Origin: Nocardia panacis
Lineage (GTDB): Bacteria; Actinomycetota; Actinomycetes; Mycobacteriales; Mycobacteriaceae
DNA: 64,000 nt
Assembly: GCF_003598715.1 (NCBI RefSeq)
Contig: NZ_QZFU01000015.1
Coordinates: 148,701 to 212,700, forward strand
Direction of reading: 5' to 3'
Below, in pieces: positions 1-10,288 of this stretch. Below the pieces are notes generated by a model, which searched no databases, was not told where the DNA came from, and worked only from the letters and a program-made list of their open reading frames with translations. Numbering within the stretch: the stretch's first letter is position 1; the number at the start of each line of letters is the position of its first letter. The position numbers and the translations under genes were made by a program.

Positions 1-1190
1 ACCGTCGCAGGCGGAACCAGCTCCGGCAACGCCGACACGATCTTCGTGCCGAGCACCGCCAGTCCGGCAGCCGGAGTCACCAGGCCGGCCCCCACCATCT
101 CCGCGATATTCTCCGGTGCCAGCACAGTCCTCACGACCGTCGAGACCGCGTTCAACCCGATCGTCGCCACCTTGAACAACGCCCGCACCGCCGCATCCGG
201 ATCGAACGGAGTCCGCGGATCGGAGGCTTCAGCCATCCGCTGCGACAACGACTTCCGCGGATTCAGCGACAAACTCGCCAACGACGTCCCCGAAACGTCC
301 TCGTCGACGACCGAGACCGCCGTCTTGAACGCGGTGAACGCCAACGCCTCCGACACCGACCGCAACGCCGCCAACGGATCCCGCAGATCCGACTGGCCGA
401 CGATATTGGCCACCACCCGAAGAATCGGCGCACCATCGGGCGCATCGCAGGCCAGATCACCAGCCGTACACCACGACACCACCCGCCCGGTCAACGAACC
501 GAAATCCGCCGCCACATCACGCTGCGGCCCGATCCCACCTCCGGCCACCGTGGCCGCCGACATCGCCGGAAGCCCATGCACCGCGGCCCCACCGGTCCCC
601 GGCGCGGGCTCGGGCCGATCACGGCCAGGTGCACCGGGAAACAAGGACGCACCTGGATTCCGCGTCGGATCGGCGAAAAGAGCCACCGCAGCGATCTTCT
701 CGGCTGGAACCACACCCTGCCCTCGGCCGATCTCCTGAACGAACATCGACGCGACATGCGAGCCCTGTGAGTAGCCGACGACAGCGAACACCGTGCTCGG
801 GCACCTGGCCGCCTCGTCGCGAACCAATTGCCTTGTCCGCTCGATACCGCCGGTCACCGACGCCGAATACGGAACGGCCGCACCGCCATCCACACCACCA
901 AAGGAAGCCTGATAGGGCACATACGCCCGATCCGCCTTCCCGGCCGCGCGAATCATCAACGGCCCCAGCACCGCATCTCCGAGGAACCCGGAATCGGTGC
1001 GTGGATCAGCGTCCGGCGACGATTCGCCGGTGCCCTGCACCCCGACCACGAACAAGGGCATACAAGCCCGCGCGTCCGGCGCATGCGCCGAAGCCACCGC
1101 ACCCACGCTCGAAACCGCAAGAGCCGATACCGCAACCGCCGACAACCCGCACAGAAACGGAACCCTTCGCCGGATCAGAAAATCTGACAT
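1..1190 (-). CDS. Cutinase family protein, C-terminus off window
   Basis: Reading leftward from an ATG at 1190, with GGAGG about 7 bases upstream, the frame stays open to the window edge (at least 396 residues). A basic start followed by a hydrophobic stretch and small residues (VSSVGAVASAHA) looks like a Sec signal peptide. The mature part has the cutinase serine motif GYSQG (around residue 150), preceded by TRQLVRDEAARCPSTVFAVV, the usual strand-helix layout of cutinase-like esterases (CULPs) of mycolic-acid bacteria. A long Ala/Pro-rich tail after the catalytic domain is typical of the larger Nocardia members. The catalytic Asp and His cannot be assigned with certainty. Expected activity is hydrolysis of ester or lipid substrates outside the cell. 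Forward-strand open frames over this stretch are antisense shadows. Confidence 0.8.
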   Translation of the reverse strand, partial: MSDFLIRRRVPFLCGLSAVAVSALAVSSVGAVASAHAPDARACMPLFVVGVQGTGESSPDADPRTDSGFLGDAVLGPLMIRAAGKADRAYVPYQASFGGVDGGAAVPYSASVTGGIERTRQLVRDEAARCPSTVFAVVGYSQGSHVASMFVQEIGRGQGVVPAEKIAAVALFADPTRNPGASLFPGAPGRDRPEPAPGTGGAAVHGLPAMSAATVAGGGIGPQRDVAADFGSLTGRVVSWCTAGDLACDAPDGAPILRVVANIVGQSDLRDPLAALRSVSEALAFTAFKTAVSVVDEDVSGTSLASLSLNPRKSLSQRMAEASDPRTPFDPDAAVRALFKVATIGLNAVSTVVRTVLAPENIAEMVGAGLVTPAAGLAVLGTKIVSALPELVPPAT

Positions 1191-1674
1191 TGAACGCCTC
1201 CCTCCCACAACAGATCCCGAGGCCGCGAACGTGCTCAGCGCACGCGATCACGACCGCAAAGCACGACGATGCTCACGAAGCCCGCAGCACCAGCCGGCAC
1301 AGGATCAATTCGGTGATTTAATGGAAGACGCGTGAAACAGCTTCCAAGACAAGGGAACTGGTCACGCCTTCGGGTTCTGTCAACACAGATGCCCGGCAAT
1401 CACTCCGCCGCCTCGGACCTTCGACCAAGGCACTTGGGGTGCCCAACGCTTCGCGACCTCAACAGTATTTGCTGTATGTGTGCTCACGAATGGGTACGGA
1501 CCAGGGTAGACCCCAAGTGTTGTCGCTGCAAGAAAGACTTCTTGCGAACCCCTGTTTGAAAACCGACGGGCGCGGTCAACCCTGCCAATTGGCCCGCACA
1601 GGGCCTTTCGCACAGTCCTCGACGACGGAGTCCTATAGTGCTCTAAAAAGCGGGTCGAGCTGCGGGGAGGCGTG
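1191..1674. other. Intergenic region before the ESX operon
   Basis: No convincing gene. It separates the leftward cutinase from the rightward WXG100 operon, so both promoters should lie here. A TATAGT hexamer at about 1634-1639 is a possible -10 box for the ESX operon, but no good -35 partner is obvious. A small hairpin (GCAAGAA pairing with TTCTTGC around a 4-base loop) lies near 1528-1545. The Shine-Dalgarno GGGGAGG of the first ESX gene is at 1664-1670. Confidence 0.4.
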
Positions 1675-1992
1675 ATGTCGGAGGAGTTGCGGGTCAATCC
1701 GGAGCGGTTGCGTGAAGCGGCGCGATTCATCGCCGAGAAGGCACAGACGATTCGCGATCGAGTGAAAGGGCTCGACGATACCGTCGGCCGGGGACTGCTC
1801 TGCGGCGGGTGGCGTGGAAGAACGGCCTCGGTCTACGACGAGAGCTGGATGGAATGGAAGACCGGCGCGGATGATGTCGTCGCCGGCTTGGAGTCCTCGG
1901 CATTGAAACTCGTCGAGGCCGCCAACCGCTACCAGGCACAAGACGCCCACACCGCAGACCAGATCGCCCGGAACAACAGTCGGATGCAGTGA
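1675..1992 (+). CDS. WXG100 (ESAT-6-like) protein, first gene of ESX operon
   Basis: A 105-residue helical protein with the hairpin layout of WXG100 secretion substrates. The turn reads GGWRGRTAS near residue 45, close to the W-x-G signature, and a second Trp pair follows. GTG at 1672 is an alternative start; ATG at 1675 was chosen because GGGGAGG ends at 1670. The stop overlaps the next start (TGATG), so the pair is probably translated together and may form a heterodimer for export by a type VII (ESX) machine. No ESX core component (EccC and others) is in the window, so the exporter must be encoded elsewhere. Family assignment is by length, Trp motif and context. Confidence 0.75.
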   Translation: MSEELRVNPERLREAARFIAEKAQTIRDRVKGLDDTVGRGLLCGGWRGRTASVYDESWMEWKTGADDVVAGLESSALKLVEAANRYQAQDAHTADQIARNNSRMQ

Positions 1993-2288
1993 TGTCCGAC
2001 GACTACAGCTACCAGGTGAATCTGACGCAACTCGATGAGGCGGTCGAGGCCATGGCCTCCTTCGGCGCCGAGGTCGACGGCATCCTGCGCGAGGTCGATC
2101 AACATGTCGCCGATCTTCATCTGTCCTGGTCGAGCGAGGCCGCTTCGGCTCAACGGGATGCCCATGATCGGTGGATGGCGGGCGCGGCCGAGATGCGGGA
2201 AAACCTCGACGAACTGAGGGAGACCGCGCGCCGCGCGCACACCCACTACTCCGACGTCGGCCGCACCAACGAGGGGATGTGGCCGTAG
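1992..2288 (+). CDS. WXG100 family protein, second gene
   Basis: A 98-residue alpha-helical protein with a central LHLSWSSEAA turn (W-x-x in place of W-x-G) followed by a second long helix, matching the WXG100 hairpin. The ATG overlaps the upstream stop as TGATG, and its own stop directly abuts the effector gene. In Nocardia and mycobacteria such pairs sit immediately upstream of the effector they help to export. Likely partner of the preceding protein and chaperone or targeting unit for the toxin that follows. Confidence 0.75.
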   Translation: MSDDYSYQVNLTQLDEAVEAMASFGAEVDGILREVDQHVADLHLSWSSEAASAQRDAHDRWMAGAAEMRENLDELRETARRAHTHYSDVGRTNEGMWP

Positions 2289-3692
2289 ATGGCACCGTCA
2301 TTCCCGGCCATCACCATCCGCCACGGCGAATACCACTCAGCAGGCGAGTCGCTCGCCGCCGTGAAGGACAACGCCGTCGACGTCCACACCGCGTTGGTGC
2401 AATCGCTGATCGGGTGCGAAGGGATGGCCGGAACCGATAAGACCGGAACCGACTGGGCCAAGGCATACGACGACGCCACCGGCATCGCGCTCGAAGCCTC
2501 CGCCAAACTGGCCTCGGCATTCGGTCGCACGTCCTCCCTGCTCACGGTCGGGGCCTACAACCACGCCGCAGGAGAAGCCGCCTCCAACCCGCAAGCCGGT
2601 GCTCCCCCGACACCACCAACCCCCGCCTTCGAACCTTCGCTGGCGTTGTTCCACCCGCCAGCCTCCGGCGCGAGCGGGCCGGAACCGTTCGGGTGGGGTC
2701 TGATCAAGACCGTGTCCGACCTCGCCTGGCCCGATGGACATCAGGATCAATTGCGAGCGGCCAAGACCGTATGGCACAGCGCCGCAACAGCATTAGTCGA
2801 GGCAACCGGCCCCATCCCCACAGCGGTAACGCTATTGGAGAATCAGCAGTCCCCCGAGATCCCCAGCGCGGTGCGGACCTGCAACGAGATGGGCGTCAAC
2901 GCCGACCAACTGGCGACCGCCTACCGTACGATCGGCGACGGGTGCGAGCAATTCGCCCAGCATCTCGACGATGCCCACTCCGAAATCCTCGCCGAACTCC
3001 GAGAAATGTTGATCGAGACCGCCGCGCTCGAAGGCGTCATCCAGGTCGGCGCGTTCTTCACCGGCGGACTCTCCGAACTCGGCAACGCCGGTGTCATCGC
3101 CCGAATCGGCATCTACGCCACCCGAATCGGACGCATCATCACCGAACTCGGCACCAAGGTCCTCACCGTCTCCCGCCGCATCGCGAGCCTGACCACTACG
3201 ACCCTCAAAACGATGACCTCCAAACTCGGCCGCTGGCTCGAACAAGCGGTAGCGAAAATCTGGCGAGGCAGCGAGACCGGGCTGCAACTGTTCTCCCGCA
3301 GCGCGACACGAACCAACATCGACGTCCTCACCTCCGGCGACCACATCCCCATGACGGAAGAAACGATCCTCGCTTTGGCCCGGAAAGCCGGAGTAGACCT
3401 GTCTGGTATCGACCTCCATATCGTCAAGGACATGGAGGAGGCCCGCTATCTCGACTTCCAGGACGCCTGCGGAGTCACCCCTTCCGAGATGGGTGGCAGA
3501 CAGATCCGCTTCGGTCCCGCGGCGTTCACCGATGAGGAAACCCTCGTCGCCACCCTCGCCCACGAAGCCAAACACGTCCAGCAACTCCGCGACCAGGTCC
3601 GCCTCGGCTCCGACACCATCCGAGGACTCGAAGACGAAGCCTACGCAGCCGAAACACCCGCCCTGGCCCGATACCGAGGAGAACACCAGTGA
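2289..3692 (+). CDS. ESX-type polymorphic toxin with HExxH metallopeptidase-like C-terminus
   Basis: A 467-residue protein starting directly after the stop of the second WXG100 gene. Residues about 1-110 and 130-250 are helical and resemble the secretion-targeting part of WXG/LXG effectors. Residues 250-330 are hydrophobic/helical, and the last ~110 residues form a compact domain. This domain has LAHEAKHVQQL (HExxH, about residue 420) followed about 25 residues later by GLEDEAYAAE, which could give the third zinc ligand. This is the layout of small zinc-dependent proteases used as polymorphic toxin tips. The role is inferred from architecture and operon position; the substrate is unknown. The stop overlaps the next gene (GTGA), as expected for a toxin-immunity pair. 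Confidence 0.65.
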   Translation: MAPSFPAITIRHGEYHSAGESLAAVKDNAVDVHTALVQSLIGCEGMAGTDKTGTDWAKAYDDATGIALEASAKLASAFGRTSSLLTVGAYNHAAGEAASNPQAGAPPTPPTPAFEPSLALFHPPASGASGPEPFGWGLIKTVSDLAWPDGHQDQLRAAKTVWHSAATALVEATGPIPTAVTLLENQQSPEIPSAVRTCNEMGVNADQLATAYRTIGDGCEQFAQHLDDAHSEILAELREMLIETAALEGVIQVGAFFTGGLSELGNAGVIARIGIYATRIGRIITELGTKVLTVSRRIASLTTTTLKTMTSKLGRWLEQAVAKIWRGSETGLQLFSRSATRTNIDVLTSGDHIPMTEETILALARKAGVDLSGIDLHIVKDMEEARYLDFQDACGVTPSEMGGRQIRFGPAAFTDEETLVATLAHEAKHVQQLRDQVRLGSDTIRGLEDEAYAAETPALARYRGEHQ

Positions 3693-3961
3693 CCGAGGTC
3701 AGCTTCACCGTCACCGACGTATTCGACATCCCCACCCGCGCCGGACTCCTCGTCGCCGGACAACTGGCCTCCGGGGACATCACCGTCGGCGACGTACTGC
3801 ACGACGCATCGACCGGCGCGTCCGCGACCGTGATCGGGATCGAACTCCACGGTCACCGCGAACCCGGACGGTACACCTTGGTCATCGACCGACAAGCCGA
3901 CATCCGCATCGGACAACACCTCGTCGCTCCGGTTTCCCAGATCGACGAGAAGACCCGATGA
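3689..3961 (+). CDS. Stand-alone EF-Tu domain-2-like protein, candidate immunity protein
   Basis: A 90-residue beta-rich protein. FTVTDVFDIPTRAGLLVAGQ followed by ASGDITVGD closely follows the start of translation-factor domain 2 (the EF-Tu barrel, with pattern VEDVFxIxGRGxVxxGxxxxGxxxVGD). No GTPase domain is attached. GTG at 3689 overlaps the effector stop, and its own TGA overlaps the next ATG. By position it is the natural immunity candidate for the upstream toxin, either by direct binding or as a decoy if the toxin attacks a translation factor. That function is inference; the fold call is fairly secure. Confidence 0.6.
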   Translation: MTEVSFTVTDVFDIPTRAGLLVAGQLASGDITVGDVLHDASTGASATVIGIELHGHREPGRYTLVIDRQADIRIGQHLVAPVSQIDEKTR

Positions 3962-4380
3962 CCGACCTCGACGACTGGGAACAGAAGCTCCGTCGGGACC
4001 TCGACGAAATTCGAAGCAACGCAACCGAGCTCGGCAAAGCGGTCACAGCGGTCCGTGGACAGGGCGAGATACCTGGCGTCAGAGTCGAGGTCAACGCCGC
4101 AGGCGATATCACCAATCTACAAATCGCACCCGGTGCCATGCGCTGGACCAGCGCCCAATTGACCAAATCCCTCCTCGACTGTCATCAACAGGCCCGGACC
4201 GACGCCCGCACGCGCGCGGAAAGGCTTGCCCGCAAGGCCGATCCACGGCTCAGCAAAGGCATATCCGAACTCCACCAGACCCCCGAGCCAACTACACCAC
4301 GACCGCTGACCGAGGAGGAGATCCAAGCCGCGGACGACGCGTACTTCGATCGCATGAACCGACACGGCTGGAACAGATAG
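3958..4380 (+). CDS. YbaB/EbfC-like protein, last gene of ESX operon
   Basis: A 140-residue protein with an ATGA overlap to the previous gene. The core around residues 40-85 (VRVEVNAAGDITNLQIAPGA) has the beta-hairpin pattern of the YbaB/EbfC nucleoid-associated family, preceded by a helix of acidic and basic heptads. The C-terminal part is charged and likely disordered. YbaB-like proteins often occur in actinobacterial ESX operons; whether they bind DNA or act as a secreted partner there is not established. Operon membership is clear; function is not. Confidence 0.6.
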   Translation: MTDLDDWEQKLRRDLDEIRSNATELGKAVTAVRGQGEIPGVRVEVNAAGDITNLQIAPGAMRWTSAQLTKSLLDCHQQARTDARTRAERLARKADPRLSKGISELHQTPEPTTPRPLTEEEIQAADDAYFDRMNRHGWNR

Positions 4381-4514
4381 TCAGCAGACGAATCTCTGGG
4401 CGTCGACGCCGCCGTGGCGGTCGCGGATCCAGTCGAATACGGTGGCCGTCTCGTTTGAGGCCATGGGATCGACAATCGGCGACTTTATGTCGTGTTCTCG
4501 GCCGTACTGCTTCC
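4381..4514. other. Short convergent intergenic gap, possible gene remnant
   Basis: Lies between the converging YbaB-like and glycyl-tRNA synthetase genes. On the minus strand an open frame ending at 4381 (tail ATVFDWIRDRHGGVDAQRFVC) extends into the synthetase coding region in another frame. It may be a remnant of a lost gene, since its last ~60 codons look protein-like, but it has no start or Shine-Dalgarno site of its own. Confidence 0.25.
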
Positions 4515-7556
<3,042 letters not shown>

Positions 7557-7565
7557 CGGGATACC

Positions 7566-8960
7566 CTATCCTCCGATCTCGGCGGGTCCGGCGACGGGCA
7601 TAGTTGGAATTCCCAGGCCGGTAGTGGTTTTCGGGGTGAAGAAACTGGACAGATGACAACCTCCCCGGCATGTGTCCGCCACAGCGCAGCCCGCACAGGT
7701 GTCACGGGTGGCGACCGCGGTATGCACGCGTTCGGTGAGCGGCGGCCACAGTTCGGCGAGCCGGTGGTCGGCGAGCTGACCGAAGTAGACGTTGCTGTGG
7801 GGGCAGTTCCGTAGCCGCCCGTCGTAGCTGACGCTCGCCCAGACCATTCCGGATTCACAATGCCCGGCCAGTTGGGAGAACCGCAGCGCGAGAGTGGGAT
7901 CATCCGATCGCAGGGGTGTGTCGAGGTCGCTGGTGCACACTTTCTGCGCGCACGGCCAAGCGACGGTCATGCCGGGGCATTCGGTGGCGATGAGTCGGTC
8001 GATCTCCTCGATCAGAGGCAATGTGACCGACGCCGGGACGCCGTATCGGTCGTCGTTGCGGCCGGTCGGCACGTAGCGCATGACACCGAATTCGCGTACG
8101 CCTATCCGGTAGGCGTCGCGGATGACATCGAGCGCGCTGAGCGTGTTCTGCTGAACCAGAGTGAGTTCGGCGACCACGGTGATGCCCGCGTCGAGCAGCA
8201 GCCGCATGGCGGTGACGGCTTTGTCGTAGGCGCGGAGGTGGCCGGTGAGCGAATTGTGCTGATCGCGGTCGCCGTGGATGGACACCAGGACACAGCGCAC
8301 ATTCGCGGCGGCCAGGCGGGCGGCGCGGTCGGCGGTGATGAAATGCCCGTTCGTGAACACCACCTGATAGAGGCCGAGTCGGCCGCCGTGCTCGAAGATC
8401 TCCATGGCGTCCGGATGCAGCAACGTCTCTCCACCGCTATACCGGAGGACGAAGCATCCTCGGTCGGCACATTCGTCGAGGATCGACATCGCGAGATCGG
8501 TGGGGATGTGTTTCTCCGGCAACTCGCGGACTGCACGGCGAATCTCGCGGTCGGACAGGGTGGGGTCGATCTTCCACACGTTGTAGCAAAAGCCGCAGTT
8601 CCAATTGCAGACCGCAGTCAATTCGATCTCCAGCCGCAATGGGAAATCAAGCCGGGCGTCGAATCGTTTGTCGATCTCGAGCAGCGCCTCGCCGTGTGGA
8701 CCGGGCCGCTGTGCAGGTGGCGCGGTCATAGTGGCCAGCAGGCCATCGAGGTCGGTGGCGACGCGGATCGGATCGGCGTGGTATCGGTCGGCGACGGTCG
8801 CGACGACGGCCTGCCGATCGGTGCCCGCGTAGATCTGGTCGATCATCAACCGCGCCACCGCATTACGCAGACGATAGAAAGATCCGGAGGTGGGATCGAA
8901 AAGCAGTCCCAGGTCGCGGCGGTAGCGCAGCCGTCCGGTGATATCGGTCGAAGTCGTCAT
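7566..8960 (-). CDS. Radical SAM/SPASM peptide maturase with N-terminal PqqD-like RRE
   Basis: A 464-residue enzyme. Residues 1-80 (RYRRDLGLLFDPTSGSFYRL, then a DPIRVATDLDGLL helix) match a PqqD-type RiPP recognition element that binds the precursor leader. The radical SAM cluster motif is CNWNCGFC (Cys118, Cys122, Cys125; CxxxCxxC), followed by RYSGGETLLHPD, the conserved GGE SAM-binding motif. A SPASM-type C-terminus supplies more cysteines for auxiliary iron-sulfur clusters (HCESGM, RNCPHSN, DTCAGCAVADTCRGGCHL). Such enzymes make C-C, C-O, C-N or thioether crosslinks in precursor peptides (PqqE, mycofactocin MftC and sactisynthase relatives). The start at 8960 overlaps the upstream stop (ATGA), coupling it to the GST-RRE protein. 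The exact chemistry cannot be read from sequence. Confidence 0.9.
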   Translation of the reverse strand: MTTSTDITGRLRYRRDLGLLFDPTSGSFYRLRNAVARLMIDQIYAGTDRQAVVATVADRYHADPIRVATDLDGLLATMTAPPAQRPGPHGEALLEIDKRFDARLDFPLRLEIELTAVCNWNCGFCYNVWKIDPTLSDREIRRAVRELPEKHIPTDLAMSILDECADRGCFVLRYSGGETLLHPDAMEIFEHGGRLGLYQVVFTNGHFITADRAARLAAANVRCVLVSIHGDRDQHNSLTGHLRAYDKAVTAMRLLLDAGITVVAELTLVQQNTLSALDVIRDAYRIGVREFGVMRYVPTGRNDDRYGVPASVTLPLIEEIDRLIATECPGMTVAWPCAQKVCTSDLDTPLRSDDPTLALRFSQLAGHCESGMVWASVSYDGRLRNCPHSNVYFGQLADHRLAELWPPLTERVHTAVATRDTCAGCAVADTCRGGCHLSSFFTPKTTTGLGIPTMPVAGPAEIGG

Positions 8961-9985
8961 GACGTGGCCCCGCTTTCGAATGCCGGTGCCAGGCGATCGA
9001 GAAACCCGAGCACATCGACCGTCAACTGTTCTCGCCCGGCCCGGAACTCGCCGGCCAACGTCCGGGCGATCTGGTCCACGGAGTGACCGGTGTAGGCGAG
9101 ATCGACGATGCGCTCGGCGGCACGGTTGCGCAGTCGAACACAGGTGTCGGTCTGCCAATCGTGCAGCAGCCTCTGCTGCCGGTTGTACCGGTAGTGCCGC
9201 AGAATCCATTGCGGGCTACCGGTTTGTGCCTCATCGATCGCCCTGTACACAGCGCGGGCCGAATCGAGATGGTCGCGCACCGACGCCCGTTCCAACAGCC
9301 GCACCGCGTAATCGGCGACTCGAGCGTCGGCGATCGGCATGCCGAGGCCCGTGATCTGCTGGAAGTTCGTCGACAGCATGACATCGACCAGGCTGAACGC
9401 CCCCACCGCGTACGGACCGCCGTACCTGTCCAACAATCCGGCCACGGTTTCGCACACCCAACGCCCCTGCTCGACTGCTGCCGGTGCCAGGTCCGTCCAC
9501 GGCCGCGAGCGAAGCGATACCGCGTACGGAGCGTCATCGATCAACCGAGCGAGATCGTGCGAAGCCCAGGCGCACAGCGACCGGATCACAGAGCGGTGAG
9601 CCGAGGTGGCGCCCATCAACCGGACACCGGATTCGGGCGCTATTTCATCGAGGTATTCGGCGATCGACACCACATCCGACGCCACCGCACCTGTGAGGGT
9701 GTCGACCAGTACCGGCACGCGCGGCAACATGCCGACCACGGATCCGGCCAGCGCACGTTCGACGTCGTGCGCCGCGAGATCGGCGAAGCTGCACTGGCAT
9801 CCGATGCGCGCTTCTCGTTCTTCGGGCAGATCGCCAACGGTCAGAACACCGTCGGCGGTCTCGCCCGTGGGCCAGTCGAGTTCGATGCAACGTTCCTCGA
9901 ATGAAATATCCTTCTCCCGCACCGCGATTCGACCGCGCATCGACCAGCCCGAGAAATGCGCGTCCCCGACGTACAAGATCAACAT
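8957..9985 (-). CDS. Glutathione-transferase-like protein fused to C-terminal PqqD-like RRE
   Basis: A 342-residue protein. Residues 1-110 resemble the thioredoxin-fold half of a GST, including the cis-proline segment RVPVLVD (90-95) and SDVVSIAEYLDEIAP (103-117, the usual glutathione-binding E/D-S position). Residues 120-255 form an all-helical GST C-domain. Residues 275-335 have the PqqD/RRE pattern: TCVRLRNRAAERIVDL, GHSVDQIARTL, LTVDVLGFLDRL. A GST with an attached RRE suggests a transferase or isomerase acting on the peptide using a small thiol (mycothiol in actinobacteria). The start is set at ATG 9985, which follows a GGGGAAGGGG run; an upstream in-frame ATG at 10045 lacks a ribosome site. 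It overlaps the radical SAM gene by 4 bases and follows the precursor by 78 bases. Confidence 0.75.
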   Translation of the reverse strand: MLILYVGDAHFSGWSMRGRIAVREKDISFEERCIELDWPTGETADGVLTVGDLPEEREARIGCQCSFADLAAHDVERALAGSVVGMLPRVPVLVDTLTGAVASDVVSIAEYLDEIAPESGVRLMGATSAHRSVIRSLCAWASHDLARLIDDAPYAVSLRSRPWTDLAPAAVEQGRWVCETVAGLLDRYGGPYAVGAFSLVDVMLSTNFQQITGLGMPIADARVADYAVRLLERASVRDHLDSARAVYRAIDEAQTGSPQWILRHYRYNRQQRLLHDWQTDTCVRLRNRAAERIVDLAYTGHSVDQIARTLAGEFRAGREQLTVDVLGFLDRLAPAFESGATS

Positions 9986-10063
9986 CCCCAACCCTTCCCC
10001 TCTGTGACTGCTTTCGGGAGAGCCGAACGCGCCGGATCTCGGCACGCTCGGTTCCGAAGGGCA

Positions 10064-10153
10064 TCAGTTGCACTGGCGGCTGATGAGCACCTTGGTCTCT
10101 ACTTCCGGCGATTCGTACTCCTCGACGGCGGTGATCGTCGTTTCGTTGTCCAT
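10064..10153 (-). CDS. Putative 29-residue RiPP precursor peptide
   Basis: Too short for ordinary gene calling but well supported. ATG at 10153 follows GGAAGGAGAG at ideal spacing, and the frame ends at TGA 10066-10064. The N-terminal part is acidic (MDNETTITAVEE) and contains YESPEV, a YxxPxV motif like the leader motif that lasso-peptide and other actinobacterial leaders use to bind RRE domains. The presumed core is ETKVLISRQCN, ending in Cys28-Asn29. It is the first gene of a leftward operon whose next two products both carry an RRE. Probable substrate of the GST-RRE and radical SAM-RRE proteins. Core boundaries and modifications are unknown. Confidence 0.75.
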   Translation of the reverse strand: MDNETTITAVEEYESPEVETKVLISRQCN

Positions 10154-10288
10154 GACTCTCCTTCCCTCCGAATGTTTTTCAGGTGGCGAACACCCCCGAG
10201 TCTTCCCGGCGCGCCTCAACCGGGCCATCCCTTCCGTATGCCGTATCCCTGGACATCTCGCCGGGACTGCTGGACATATGGTGGACAC
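10154..10288. promoter_or_regulatory. Divergent promoter region with TGGACA direct repeats
   Basis: This 135-bp gap separates the leftward peptide operon from the rightward regulator gene. TGGACA occurs three times in the same orientation at 10250-10255, 10271-10276 and 10282-10287. The spacing is 21 and 11 bases start to start, i.e. about two helical turns and one, so all copies face the same side of the DNA. This is what an operator for a multimeric regulator looks like; the adjacent regulator is the obvious candidate. Confidence 0.45.

Noticed and set aside
46..1335. Forward frames of 119-230 residues over the cutinase gene
   Set aside because: Arg/Pro/Ser-rich antisense shadows; the minus frame has a signal peptide, GYSQG and a ribosome site.
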